Origin: Leptospirales bacterium
GTDB taxonomy: Bacteria; Spirochaetota; Leptospiria; Leptospirales; Leptonemataceae
Length of the DNA stretch: 64,000 nt
Assembly: GCA_019694685.1 (NCBI GenBank)
Contig: JAIBBM010000005.1
Span: 62,001 to 126,000, forward strand
Direction of reading: 5' to 3'
Part shown: positions 33,314 through 42,143 of the stretch, in pieces
How the letters are laid out: every line of letters starts with the position of its first letter
How positions within the stretch are numbered: the stretch's first letter is position 1
Notes under the pieces: model-generated
The model's database searches: none
What the model was told of the DNA's origin: nothing
What the model saw: only the letters and a program-made list of their open reading frames with translations
Position numbers and translations under genes: made by a program

Positions 33314-34534
33314 TCAGCCGTTGATGCGCTCGATTACGGTTGCAATGCCCATTCCACCGCCGATGCAGAGAGTGGCCAGGCCGTAACGCAGGTTTCTGCG
33401 CTCGAGTTCATCTGTCAGAGTTCCCAGTAGAATCGCGCCAGTTCCTCCAAGTGGATGGCCCAGTGCGATGGCTCCGCCGTTTACGTTGATTTTCTCTTTC
33501 GGAATTCCAAGTTCTTTCTGAACAAAGAGAACAACCGCTGCAAATGCTTCATTGATTTCGTAGAGATCAATGTCTTTCGCAGTGAGTCCCGCTTTCTGCA
33601 GAGCCAGTTTGGATGCAGCCACCGGACCGGTCAGCATGATGGTTGGTTCAGATCCAATGGCAGCCATCGATACGATGCGAGCGCGAGGTCTCAGCCCGTA
33701 TTCTTTTTTTGCCTTTTCGCTTCCAAGAAGAACCACAGCCGCTCCATCTACAACGCCTGAAGAGTTGCCCAGAGTGTGCACGTGATTGATCTTTGAGATG
33801 TCAGGATACGTCTTCAGTGCGATTGCATCCGCACCGCTTTCGCCGTATGTTTTGAAAACGCCACCGAGTCCGGAAAGAAACTCGTAGTCACTTTCAATGC
33901 GAGGATGTTCGTCCAGGAGAACATCTTCTCCCTTCGGTCCTTTTACAGGAATGATACTATTCTTAAAGTATCCATTCTTGATTGCATGATCTGCTTTTTG
34001 TTGCGATTCTACTGCGAAACGGTCCACATCTTCGCGGCTGAATCCATATTTAGTGGCAATCAGGTCTGCTGAAATTCCCTGTGGAACCAGGTTGTAGTGC
34101 TCTGCGATGAACGGGTTTCCAATGCTCATGTCCAGATCGCCTACGTCATCGCCCATCTTTACGCGGCTCATGGATTCAACTCCACCTGCCACCACCAGAT
34201 CAGACATTCCCGATCCAACTGCGGCCACGCCGTTGTTGATTGCCTGGAGACCGGATCCACAGAAACGATTTACAGTGTAACCAGGAACGTTCTCTGGCCA
34301 TTCTGCCGCCATAACAGCGTAGCGCGCCACACAGGCTCCCTGCTCGTTTACCTGCGATACGCAGCCCATAATTACATCTTCTACTTTCTCTGCGTTCAGA
34401 GATGAGTTGCGCTTTGTAAGTGCGCGCAGTGTGTCCCCGGCCAGGTTCTGCGGATGAATATGCGCCAGCACTCCCCGTTTTTTCCCTTTGCCTCGCGGTG
34501 TTCGAACCGCATCGAATACATAAACTGGTTCCAT
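33314..34534 (-). CDS. Thiolase (acetyl-CoA C-acyltransferase / acetyltransferase)
   Basis: This 406-residue thiolase has the acylated Cys in N-R-F-C-G-S-G-L-Q near residue 92, G-G-V-E-S-M-S, and the His in [11 protein letters not shown]. The second Cys is in L-C-I-G-G-G-M-G, so the enzyme is complete. It cleaves 3-ketoacyl-CoA in beta-oxidation or condenses acetyl-CoA; the sequence does not separate these roles. GGAG lies 6 bases before ATG 34534; a longer frame to 34651 enters the operator region. It is divergent from a TetR-type regulator with a palindrome in between, so local control by that regulator is likely. Confidence 0.93.
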   Translation of the reverse strand: MEPVYVFDAVRTPRGKGKKRGVLAHIHPQNLAGDTLRALTKRNSSLNAEKVEDVIMGCVSQVNEQGACVARYAVMAAEWPENVPGYTVNRFCGSGLQAINNGVAAVGSGMSDLVVAGGVESMSRVKMGDDVGDLDMSIGNPFIAEHYNLVPQGISADLIATKYGFSREDVDRFAVESQQKADHAIKNGYFKNSIIPVKGPKGEDVLLDEHPRIESDYEFLSGLGGVFKTYGESGADAIALKTYPDISKINHVHTLGNSSGVVDGAAVVLLGSEKAKKEYGLRPRARIVSMAAIGSEPTIMLTGPVAASKLALQKAGLTAKDIDLYEINEAFAAVVLFVQKELGIPKEKINVNGGAIALGHPLGGTGAILLGTLTDELERRNLRYGLATLCIGGGMGIATVIERING

Positions 34535-34560
34535 AAGCGCTCCTTTTTGCTTGCCTGCAT

Positions 34561-34572
34561 CACCCGCGGGTG
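34561..34572. promoter_or_regulatory. Second perfect palindrome in thiolase leader
   Basis: CACCCGCGGGTG is a perfect 12-base palindrome, 26 bases before the thiolase ATG and 8 bases from the larger TetR-type palindrome. It might be a second protein site or, in RNA, a small hairpin in the leader. Chance is possible at this length. Confidence 0.3.
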
Positions 34573-34580
34573 GTTTCTTG

Positions 34581-34600
34581 AACAGACAAGTCTGTCTGTT
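34581..34600. promoter_or_regulatory. Candidate TetR-family operator
   Basis: AACAGACA and TGTCTGTT form perfect 8-base arms around AGTC. The site lies 46 bases before the thiolase ATG (34534) and 41 bases before the TetR-family ATG (34642), the classical position for a regulator that controls itself and a divergent target. The architecture, inverted repeats of about 8 with a small centre, is that of TetR/NemR-type operators. Confidence 0.7.
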
Positions 34601-34641
34601 GGGTCCAGAAAACCGGCGCCAGGCTCCATCGTCGAGCAAAA

Positions 34642-35265
34642 ATGAAGACAAAGTCTCAAAAAAGCCAGCTTGGCCCCCGAGAGAAGATACTGCGGACCGC
34701 CGTGCGCCTGTTCTACAGGCAGGGCTTCCCGAACACGGGGATCAACCAGATTATAGAAGAATCCGGAGTGGCCAAGGCCAGTTTTTACCAGTGGTATCCC
34801 TCCAAAGATGATCTGGCGCGCGCGTATCTGGATTATTATGGAGATTTACTTACCTCGAGGCTGGAGAGGCTCCTGGACAGGAGTGCGGACATAGATGAAT
34901 TTGCGATGCGCTGGGCTGCCATTTTGAGGAGAGATGTGCGCAGTCAGGGGAGATACAACGGTTGTCCTTTCTTAAATTTCGCAGCACAAATCAGCGCAGG
35001 TCACGAAGGGCTCGATGAAATGCCAGGAGCCATCATTGAAAACTGGATCCACCTGGTGGACAGGCGTCTTACCAGGGCAGTGTCTACCGGCCAGCTACCG
35101 GCGAGTCTGGATACGAGGCTTCTTGCGCGCAGATTGATTCATGCGTTTTCAGGAGCGCACGCTATGTGGCGATTGACTCACGATCCTTCGTGCATCTACG
35201 ATCTCGAAAATGTATTTCGAAGCCTCGTGAGAGATCAGAGTCTGAATTCTACACCCACGCGATAA
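34642..35265 (+). CDS. TetR/AcrR-family transcriptional regulator
   Basis: This 207-residue protein has the N-terminal helix-turn-helix [12 protein letters not shown] then [17 protein letters not shown] (about residues 14-58). The ligand domain carries [12 protein letters not shown] near residue 110, a conserved G-C-x-x-x-N/F-x-A pattern of the NemR-like subgroup, whose Cys can sense electrophiles. It probably represses the divergent thiolase gene and itself through the palindrome at 34581-34600. Its last 31 bases overlap the tail of the convergent outer-membrane gene. Confidence 0.88.
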   Translation: MKTKSQKSQLGPREKILRTAVRLFYRQGFPNTGINQIIEESGVAKASFYQWYPSKDDLARAYLDYYGDLLTSRLERLLDRSADIDEFAMRWAAILRRDVRSQGRYNGCPFLNFAAQISAGHEGLDEMPGAIIENWIHLVDRRLTRAVSTGQLPASLDTRLLARRLIHAFSGAHAMWRLTHDPSCIYDLENVFRSLVRDQSLNSTPTR

Positions 35266-36533
35266 GCGCGACTTGTGTCGTTGAAACTTTTTCCAAAAAT
35301 ATATCTGTAAAGATCCCCGTTGGCTGTGGCTCCGGGTGCAAGTGCATTGTCCGGAAGGCGAAGAGTACCCAGATTGGACAATTTGTACTGAACTCGCGTC
35401 ATGCCCAGATCGACGAACACTCGGAACATGTCGCCTAACGGGAAGTAAAACGCAGCACCGTACTGAGTGAGAACTGTGCGAAGTTGTGCGCTCTGGATCA
35501 CCCAGGTCGGGTAGGCAGTGAGCGCCGCATAAGCGGTTGCATCCTGTAACGGCAGGCGAAACTCATCATAGTGGAGTCCACCCTTCATTTGACCGAAAGC
35601 ACCCTTGCCTCTCAGTTCCATTCCTCCAGAGATGAGCCAGCGAATTTCTGTGGCGGCTTCGAGACCCTGCGCGCTGGACTTGTATTGCAGAGATGGACTG
35701 TACACCGCGGCAGCCGCCAGAGTAGTTGGATTGGTGAGTACTTCTGTTTGATTTCCTTTGGATCTGCTTGCGAGAAATACAGGGCCCGCGAAGATCCAGG
35801 GTTGAACTGTCCACGATTCGCTTCCTGCAAGGATGCCCGCGCGAAGGCGGTAGATTTGATCTGTTGTCTTTGTAAAGGATCCGGCGCCTGCATAGAACCG
35901 ACCGCTATTCGTCAGTGACTCCATGAGCTGGTAGCTTGAACTGTGTGACCCGGTTTCGCCTTCTGCTCCTACTGCCCAGAATCCGGATTCATAATACATG
36001 TATGCCGCGTATGTTTTCAGTTTTGATTCACTGAACTCGTAAGGATAGGATACGGAACTGGTGAGTGCGATTCCCTGCTGGACATAATCCGCAGTTTTAT
36101 CGTCTACGAAGATTTCTTTATATACGGAGTCGTGCTTTGCCCCTCCTGCAGAGAGTCCGAAGAGAAAGTTCGCATGCTTTTCTTCTTTCTTCTCATCTCG
36201 TTTGCCCGGAGTTTCCGGGCGCTTGCCGGGGGATTCTGGCACTTTCGTTTCTTCGCGAATTTGATCGCGTACCTGGGTCTGGGGTGTGACCCTTGCTTCT
36301 TTTTCTGCTTCTGCTGCTTCCTGGGCCCGTAGCACCGCCGGATCGTCCAGGAGAATTCTATAAACCTGATCGCGATAAATTAGATAATCCCCATCCTGGG
36401 TGCGCAGTGATATGGTTTCTGTGTCCTGGGCCGTGATTCGGCCTCGCATGGTTCTACCATCCCGGAGCTGCACGATTTCTGCACTCAGAGGGCACAAGGA
36501 CAACAGTAGCAATAGGCCAATGCGGCGGGCCAT
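35235..36533 (-). CDS. Predicted outer-membrane beta-barrel protein with N-terminal SH3-like domain
   Basis: The 432-residue product has a signal peptide (to about residue 18, P-L-S-A-E) and a small beta domain (about 19-62: R-D-G-R-T-M-R-G-R-I) like that at the end of the FecR lipoprotein. A Glu/Lys/Pro-rich linker (about 65-125) and about 300 residues of alternating aromatic/polar strands follow, ending V-G-V-E-F-R-L, a typical outer-membrane barrel finish. No family is recognised; a porin-like or surface role is inferred. GAAGG stands upstream of ATG 36533. The gene overlaps the TetR gene tail-to-tail by 31 bases. Confidence 0.65.
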   Translation of the reverse strand: MARRIGLLLLLSLCPLSAEIVQLRDGRTMRGRITAQDTETISLRTQDGDYLIYRDQVYRILLDDPAVLRAQEAAEAEKEARVTPQTQVRDQIREETKVPESPGKRPETPGKRDEKKEEKHANFLFGLSAGGAKHDSVYKEIFVDDKTADYVQQGIALTSSVSYPYEFSESKLKTYAAYMYYESGFWAVGAEGETGSHSSSYQLMESLTNSGRFYAGAGSFTKTTDQIYRLRAGILAGSESWTVQPWIFAGPVFLASRSKGNQTEVLTNPTTLAAAAVYSPSLQYKSSAQGLEAATEIRWLISGGMELRGKGAFGQMKGGLHYDEFRLPLQDATAYAALTAYPTWVIQSAQLRTVLTQYGAAFYFPLGDMFRVFVDLGMTRVQYKLSNLGTLRLPDNALAPGATANGDLYRYIFGKSFNDTSRAYRVGVEFRL

Positions 36534-36673
36534 AGGGTACCTTCGGCATTCATTGGACGGAAATTTCGTGGACTCCCCTTTTATTTTAAGGGTTTTTAGG
36601 TCTTCGGCGGGTTATGCGATGGATTCTGGTTGTTTCCTGCGCGTAGTGCGTTTCTTTGTATGGGTTCCCCATC

Positions 36674-37681
36674 ATGAAAGGCTTAGCATCCATCTGGTTT
36701 CTGTTGGTTCTGGCCGGTTGTCATCGCGATGATTGTCTGGTCTATGATGGCGAATGCAATCCCTTCGTAACCGCCTTGTTATTTTCGCGTGTTCAGGCGG
36801 CCAGGTTCATCGCCGTCTCGAACAGTACGGGCGGAAGCGTTTCGATGTATCAAATGAACTACTCCACTGGAACGCTCTTGCCTGTCTCCGGATCTCCGTT
36901 TGCTGCAGGTGCGAGCCCTCATCATCTAGCGGCCCATCCTTCGGGCCGATTTTTGTATCTTGCAAACAATGGTTCCAATAACATATCCGGGTACGCTGTG
37001 AATTCGAACACGGGTGCTCTGACACAGGTTTCTGGTTCTCCTTTTGCTTCCGTGACTGCTCCCTATTCTGTTACGATTGATCCAACAGGAACCTACCTTT
37101 ATGCAGGATCGGAAACCACTGCGTTTATTTCCGCCTATCAGATTGATAGTTCTACTGGAGTCTTGACTCAGATTTCCGGATCTCCTTTTGGTGCCAGTCC
37201 CGTTGCCGGATCTGTGCGTGTTTCTCCATCCGGTCGTTTCCTTTACGTTGGAGTCAACAATGCAACAGGCCAGGTTCTGGCTTACGCAATAGCGTCTAAC
37301 GGTTCCCTGACCACGATTTCCGGATCCCCTTTTGCTTCTGGCAATGATACGATTTCGGTCACGGTAGATCCGTACGAAAGATTTGTTTTAGGAATTAACT
37401 ATTTTGGAGACGCCACAGGACTCGTGGCTTTGTCCGCGTATTTTATTGGTGCGAGCGGGGCCATGATTCCGCTGGGCGCTGGCCCCTATGCAGCTGGAGC
37501 AAGCCCGATTGGCTGTGCCGCCGAACCACTCGGTCGATACGTCTTTTCTGCAAACACCGGCTCAAACACTGTAACCATGCACACGATCAACCAGACGAGT
37601 GGAGTTCCCACCATTGTAGGGACTTACTCCACTGGAAACGGTCCATTCGGTGTCTCCTTTATTCCAACCCTGCAGTACTAG
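36674..37681 (+). CDS. Lactonase-type beta-propeller lipoprotein
   Basis: This 335-residue protein has a lipoprotein signal ending L-V-L-A-G-C. After a Cys-containing linker come about seven propeller repeats, each with S-G-S-P-F, a turn such as D-P-T-G or P-S-G-R, and F/Y-L-Y-V/A. The pattern matches the 6-phosphogluconolactonase/YVTN-like seven-bladed family. Enzyme activity is not implied; exported members are often binding or structural proteins. ATG 36674 is chosen for the signal peptide. It ends at TAG 37679-37681, sharing CTAG with the stop of the convergent glutamine-synthetase-like gene. Confidence 0.78.
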   Translation: MKGLASIWFLLVLAGCHRDDCLVYDGECNPFVTALLFSRVQAARFIAVSNSTGGSVSMYQMNYSTGTLLPVSGSPFAAGASPHHLAAHPSGRFLYLANNGSNNISGYAVNSNTGALTQVSGSPFASVTAPYSVTIDPTGTYLYAGSETTAFISAYQIDSSTGVLTQISGSPFGASPVAGSVRVSPSGRFLYVGVNNATGQVLAYAIASNGSLTTISGSPFASGNDTISVTVDPYERFVLGINYFGDATGLVALSAYFIGASGAMIPLGAGPYAAGASPIGCAAEPLGRYVFSANTGSNTVTMHTINQTSGVPTIVGTYSTGNGPFGVSFIPTLQY

Positions 37682-39054
37682 GCGCGCTCGAAGTATCTTC
37701 CTCGTTCCCAGGTGGTTACTTGCTGATCAAATTTCTCCTGTTCTACTTTGAAGAAATGAACGTAGTGTTCCACCACGTCTGCCCCGAATGCTTCCTTGAG
37801 CATTTCAGATTTCTCGAGGTGCGAAACTGCTTCCATTAAATTGGAAGGTACACGTGGGAGTTCTCGCGCTGAGTAAACATCTCCTTCAAAGATTTGCGGA
37901 GGTTCTATTTTGTTTTTGAGTCCATCCAGGCCTGCTGCGATGGATGCAGCAAACGCAAGATATGGATTTGCATCGGCACCTGGAAATCTTGCTTCTATTC
38001 TGAGAGAATTTCCTGATCCCACTACGCGAAAGCCTGCAGTGCGATTGTCGTGACTCCATGCAATGTAAACGGGTGCCCAGGACTGAGATAGATATCTTTT
38101 GTAAGAAGTTGGATAGGGCGCGTAGAAGGGCATGATGGCGCGGATATGCTGCATCCAACCGCCCAGAAACCAGCGAAATTCGTCAGAGCACATCACAGGT
38201 CCGAATTTCTTATCTCCCGCGAAAACGTTCTTCTTTATGTCTTTGTCCCACAGCGAAAAATGAAGGTGCATGCTGGACCCGGCATATTCCGTTTTCCATT
38301 TTGCCATGAAGGTTACTGCCAGGTTCTGCGCCCAGGCGATCTCTTTGATTCCCTGTTTGTAAATTGTGTGGCGATCGCACATGCCCAGTACGTCGCAATA
38401 TCTGAAGTTCAGTTCCTGCTGCCCGGGGCCCCATTCTCCCTTGCTGGATTCTACGGGCACGGCGCTGTCATCCATGTGCTTGCGAATGGCAGCATTCAAT
38501 CTCTCCGCTTTGGTTCCCTGGAAAATGTGGTAATCTTCTATGTAATTGCCAAATGTTTTGAGATTTTCGTAATTTTTTGCGGCCGCACTTTCATACGTTT
38601 CATCAAACATGAAGTATTCCAGTTCGCTTGCACCGAGGCCCGCATATCCAGCCGCGCGAAGTCTGTCTATTTGATGCTGCACCATGGCCCTGGGCGATGG
38701 ACCTACAAGCGCATGAGTCTTTTCATTCACCAGATCGCAAATCACAAGTGCTGTGCGATCCAGCCACGTAAGTTGGCGAAGAGTGCTCATATCTGGCTTG
38801 CAGTGGAAGTCTCCATACCCTTTTTCCCAGCTCGACAATTTGTATCCTGGGATTACGTCCATTTCCATGTCTACGGTCAGAATGTAATCGCAAGCATGCA
38901 TTCCATCACGAGCCACTGCATCCAGGAAGAACGATGCCGTATAACGTTTTCCCATGAAGCGACCGTACTGGTCAGGGAAAGCGACCAGAACCGTTTCGAT
39001 TTCGCCTTTTGCGTGTTTTTCTTTCAGCTGGTCTAGAGTGAGCAATCCCTTCAT
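37678..39054 (-). CDS. Glutamine-synthetase family ligase (PuuA / gamma-glutamylamide synthetase-like)
   Basis: This 458-residue glutamine-synthetase-fold enzyme has A-S-E-L-E-Y-F-M-F for metal and glutamate, the block G-P-G-Q-Q-E-L-N and S-S-M-H-L-H-F-S with the ATP-side His. It ends with N-S-L-R-I-E-A-R-F-P-G-A-D-A-N-P-Y. It lacks the adenylylation-loop Tyr of GlnA type I and fits the PuuA/GlnA3-like branch, which joins glutamate to amines such as putrescine or ethanolamine. GGAGG lies 7 bases before ATG 39054, after the DedA stop. Two gamma-glutamyl-hydrolase-like genes and an alcohol dehydrogenase in the same region fit amine catabolism. Confidence 0.82.
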   Translation of the reverse strand: MKGLLTLDQLKEKHAKGEIETVLVAFPDQYGRFMGKRYTASFFLDAVARDGMHACDYILTVDMEMDVIPGYKLSSWEKGYGDFHCKPDMSTLRQLTWLDRTALVICDLVNEKTHALVGPSPRAMVQHQIDRLRAAGYAGLGASELEYFMFDETYESAAAKNYENLKTFGNYIEDYHIFQGTKAERLNAAIRKHMDDSAVPVESSKGEWGPGQQELNFRYCDVLGMCDRHTIYKQGIKEIAWAQNLAVTFMAKWKTEYAGSSMHLHFSLWDKDIKKNVFAGDKKFGPVMCSDEFRWFLGGWMQHIRAIMPFYAPYPTSYKRYLSQSWAPVYIAWSHDNRTAGFRVVGSGNSLRIEARFPGADANPYLAFAASIAAGLDGLKNKIEPPQIFEGDVYSARELPRVPSNLMEAVSHLEKSEMLKEAFGADVVEHYVHFFKVEQEKFDQQVTTWERGRYFERA

Positions 39055-39056
39055 AG

Positions 39057-39713
39057 TTATGCCTCCGGCTTTTTCTCGAGCAAACGTCTCTTCGCAAACA
39101 CCATGATGCCGTACAGAATTGCAATCCCTGCAACTCCGGCAATGATCCAGTACATCTTCGCTTTGAGGACTTCTACCATTTCTATGGGTGATTCGAGGAG
39201 CTGTGGACTTTCCCCGAGAACCTGGCCACCGTACCAGCTCAGCACGATGCACCACAGGCCGGCACCCACAATGGTCCAGGTGGAGAACGCGGCGAAGTTC
39301 ATTTTGAATACGCCCGCCGGGATAGAAATCAAATGCCGAATAACGGGAAGCAAGCGTGCGAAGAAGATGCCAGCCGCTCCGTATGTATTGAACCATGCTT
39401 CCGCAAGTTTCAGTTTTTCAGGTGGCAGAAAGATAAATTTTCCAAAACGATAGAGAAGCGGACTTCCAATGGACCGGGCAACAAAGTAACTGATAACACT
39501 TCCCAGGTAGCTTCCGACTGTTCCGGCGAGCACAACGAACCAGAAATTCATCTTACCCTGTGCGGCCCAGAAGGCGGCGGGTGGCATAACGACCTCAGAA
39601 GGAATAGGCACGATAGAGCTTTCCAGGGCCATCAGGAAGACGATTCCTCCGTAGCCCCAGTCATGCACCAGACCGAACCAGACGATGACGAGATTGTGCA
39701 GAGTTTGCATCAT
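39057..39713 (-). CDS. DedA-family membrane protein
   Basis: This 218-residue protein has five or six spans and the DedA/SNARE-associated core: E-S-S-I-V-P-I-P-S-E near residue 33, G-S-Y-L-G-S-V-I-S-Y, and F-F-A-R-L-L-P-V-I-R-H-L-I-S-I-P-A-G with the essential Arg residues. DedA proteins move lipid carriers (undecaprenyl phosphate or phosphatidylethanolamine) across membranes. ATG 39713 and 39710 are adjacent; upstream in-frame codons to 39845 lack sense. The glutamine-synthetase-like gene begins 2 bases after its stop. Confidence 0.88.
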   Translation of the reverse strand: MMQTLHNLVIVWFGLVHDWGYGGIVFLMALESSIVPIPSEVVMPPAAFWAAQGKMNFWFVVLAGTVGSYLGSVISYFVARSIGSPLLYRFGKFIFLPPEKLKLAEAWFNTYGAAGIFFARLLPVIRHLISIPAGVFKMNFAAFSTWTIVGAGLWCIVLSWYGGQVLGESPQLLESPIEMVEVLKAKMYWIIAGVAGIAILYGIMVFAKRRLLEKKPEA

Positions 39714-39828
39714 AGAGTTCGTGCATTTCGCATTCTGCCGTAACCACTGGCTAGCGAATTTTTGCAGAGGAGCCCGGCCGCAGTCTGAATGATGTTGACT
39801 CTTTCCAGGGCCCGCAGACAATTCGGGC

Positions 39829-40641
39829 ATGGGGGGAAAGCTCAATACTTTGCGCGTCGTCCTTGTGGAGAGTCGCGCAACTTTCCTTCGTGCGTTTCGT
39901 CATACCCGCGAAGACTGGCGGACTCTCGTGCGCGCCACAGGAATTTTCAGTGCCTGCCTGGCCGTCGTCTATACCATCGGTGTGTTTGCTGTGATGCGAT
40001 TCACCTATTCTCTTGCCTTTACTGCTCCAGAGTACATCCGCGAATTGCAGAACATTTTGCTCAATGTCATCGCCATGCCTTTTCTTGCCTATTTTCTCGG
40101 AGGGCTACTGCAGTTCTTTCGTGAGCGAACCAGAGGCACCCAGGCGCCTTACATTTTACTCATCAAGGGTCACAGGCATTACTTTAGAATCCTATTGTAT
40201 TGCCTGGCGTACTATGCTGGATATCGCGCGTTCGTTCGCACGGTGGTTGGAATCGAGGATTACCCTGTGGATCTCAGGCTCAGGATGCTGTTTGGATTGC
40301 CTCTCTTCATCTGGGTCATCACTCGCGTGTGTTTCTCTTTTGCGTTCGTAACAGAACAGGATGCAGGTCCCAAGCTTGGAATTAAGTCTTCTTTTATTTT
40401 AACGGGGGGGCGGTTCTGGCGGACTCTCGTGATCTTGTTTCCTGTTCCTGTGAGTTTTGCCACCGCCGGCTTGTGCATTGGCCTCTTGCCTCATCCGGTA
40501 CTTGTGATTCTGGCTTTGATTCTGGTGTGCGCGGCCCTGCCCTTCGTGCTCTCTGTCGTATTTTTGTCCTATTTCTGGCTCTTTGATAGATACAGGCAGG
40601 AGCCAACGGTCGTGGAGATTGCCGCAGTCACAGGCCAGTAA
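39829..40641 (+). CDS. Polytopic membrane protein, unknown
   Basis: This 270-residue protein has about six hydrophobic segments after a basic N-terminus, with the G-I-K-S-S-F-I-L-T-G-G-R-F-W-R amphipathic stretch in the middle. This arrangement resembles DUF4013- or YciC-like membrane proteins, but no signature is certain. It is divergent from the DedA gene (115 bases between starts) and convergent with the transglycosylase gene (8-base gap). No function can be given. Confidence 0.6.
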   Translation: MGGKLNTLRVVLVESRATFLRAFRHTREDWRTLVRATGIFSACLAVVYTIGVFAVMRFTYSLAFTAPEYIRELQNILLNVIAMPFLAYFLGGLLQFFRERTRGTQAPYILLIKGHRHYFRILLYCLAYYAGYRAFVRTVVGIEDYPVDLRLRMLFGLPLFIWVITRVCFSFAFVTEQDAGPKLGIKSSFILTGGRFWRTLVILFPVPVSFATAGLCIGLLPHPVLVILALILVCAALPFVLSVVFLSYFWLFDRYRQEPTVVEIAAVTGQ

Positions 40642-40649
40642 TAGTTAAT

Positions 40650-42041
40650 TTATTTTACAAATTTCTTGTAGTGTTCGTATCTCTCCAATATTTCTCTCAC
40701 ATAGTGATACGGTTCTTCTCCTCTCAGATATCCATACTGCACCACCGGATCGTTGTAAAACTCGGGGCGTGAAAGATCCAGGATGAAGATCTCCACATGG
40801 TCAAACCACTTGTTTGGATCCTTTTTGTAGCGAGTGGCCAGTCTTCTGGCGTCTTCCACGTGAGCGGGGCCCGCATTGTACGAGGCCAATACAAATTTGA
40901 TGCGTTCGTCCGGATCTGTGATGGATTTCCATTGTTCATCGAGCCAGGCCAGGTATTTCGCGCCTGCTTTGATGTTTGCCTCTGCAACAAAAGCATTGGG
41001 AGCCCCAAATTGCACTGCTGTCGGCTGCATGAGCTGCATCACACCCTGTGCGCCTGCCCACGATCTTGCAGTCGGATCGAATCTGGATTCCTGGTAGGCA
41101 ATCGCGGCGAGGAGCCTCCAGTCCATTCCCATTGGCTTTGCGCTTTCTCTAAATGTCTGGTCCCACGGCGAAATGCGGCCGCCGCTTACTGTGAAAAATT
41201 GACTGGCCAGGCGATCTCTGTATTGCTTGGGATCTCTATAGTATCGATTGTATATAACACCATACGAATCTGTTGTTTTCATTCTTTTGATCCACGCATT
41301 CACAGTGGATAGAAGCTCCGGCGACTTGTTTCGAACCACCCACGCAATTCTTTGCGGAAAGCTGATAGGCGTTTCGACATCTATTCCTGGATAGTAAGCC
41401 TGGTTGATGAGTGCAGTGCTTTCGTCGGAGACAGTGTAATCAAATTCTCCCTCTGATACTTTCTTGATCAAATCTTCCGTAGTAACATCTCCCGGAACCG
41501 TGACGATGCTGATTTCTCCGCCAATTTCCTCAGAAAGACTTTTCAGTCGCGTAGCGTACGGAGAGCCTTCGCGCACGTGTACTTTCTGGCCAATCAAATC
41601 CACTGTGTTTCGAATCGGTCTCCCTTCCTTTAGATCTGGTCTTCCCGCCGGTTTATACCCCTGAGCACGTTGCACCAGAACCTGTCTGGTCAACGTTAGG
41701 TGCTCAGTGAACTGGATCGTCATTGCTTTCTTGCGCGTCACAGGAATATTCGCGGCGACAATATCTCCGGCACCGCTGTTGAGCATATACGGCATGGTTT
41801 CTACATCTTTGACGATCACCAGTTCCAGTTTGACTCCCAGATCATCTGCAAGACGCGAAAGGAGTTCATACTCATATCCGAGAGGCTGGCCTTTAAAAAG
41901 AAAATAGCTGTTGGGGCCATACGTGGTAAGTGCCAGAAGCTTGCCGCGTTTCTTGATATCAGAGATATCCACAGAAGAAACATTCTCATACACATCGATG
42001 CAGGACATAAGACAGAGGCAAAAAAAGATTACGGCGCGCAT
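40650..42041 (-). CDS. mltF: MltF-like membrane-bound lytic murein transglycosylase
   Basis: This 463-residue protein has a lipoprotein signal (L-C-L-M-S-C). An ABC-type solute-binding domain (about 28-270, with G-Y-E-Y-E-L-L and R-K-K-A-M-T-I) is followed by an SLT domain (about 285-430) with the catalytic Glu in Y-Q-E-S-R-F-D. The Q-G-V-M-Q-L-M-Q and A-S-Y-N-A-G-P-A-H motifs are also present. It cleaves the MurNAc-GlcNAc bond of peptidoglycan to 1,6-anhydro ends, and the front domain may regulate it. Domain order and residues match MltF, slightly shorter than the E. coli enzyme. Confidence 0.9.
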   Translation of the reverse strand: MRAVIFFCLCLMSCIDVYENVSSVDISDIKKRGKLLALTTYGPNSYFLFKGQPLGYEYELLSRLADDLGVKLELVIVKDVETMPYMLNSGAGDIVAANIPVTRKKAMTIQFTEHLTLTRQVLVQRAQGYKPAGRPDLKEGRPIRNTVDLIGQKVHVREGSPYATRLKSLSEEIGGEISIVTVPGDVTTEDLIKKVSEGEFDYTVSDESTALINQAYYPGIDVETPISFPQRIAWVVRNKSPELLSTVNAWIKRMKTTDSYGVIYNRYYRDPKQYRDRLASQFFTVSGGRISPWDQTFRESAKPMGMDWRLLAAIAYQESRFDPTARSWAGAQGVMQLMQPTAVQFGAPNAFVAEANIKAGAKYLAWLDEQWKSITDPDERIKFVLASYNAGPAHVEDARRLATRYKKDPNKWFDHVEIFILDLSRPEFYNDPVVQYGYLRGEEPYHYVREILERYEHYKKFVK

Positions 42042-42143
42042 GGAAGGTCCCCCTCATCATCCTGCCAGCCTGGCCTCAGAACATGCAAGCGATTTGACCG
42101 CAAAAAAGGATGACTTCCAAAGCTGAGGCTAGAATCCGAGATC

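Noticed and set aside
36576-36597. Hairpin CCCTT/AAGGG followed by TTTTT, like a terminator
   Set aside because: The stem is only 5 bases and no plus-strand gene ends nearby; it lies in a divergent promoter region.
38146-39036. Long plus-strand frame of 296 codons opposite the glutamine-synthetase-like gene
   Set aside because: It is antisense to a gene with clear catalytic motifs, has no family resemblance and arises from codon bias.
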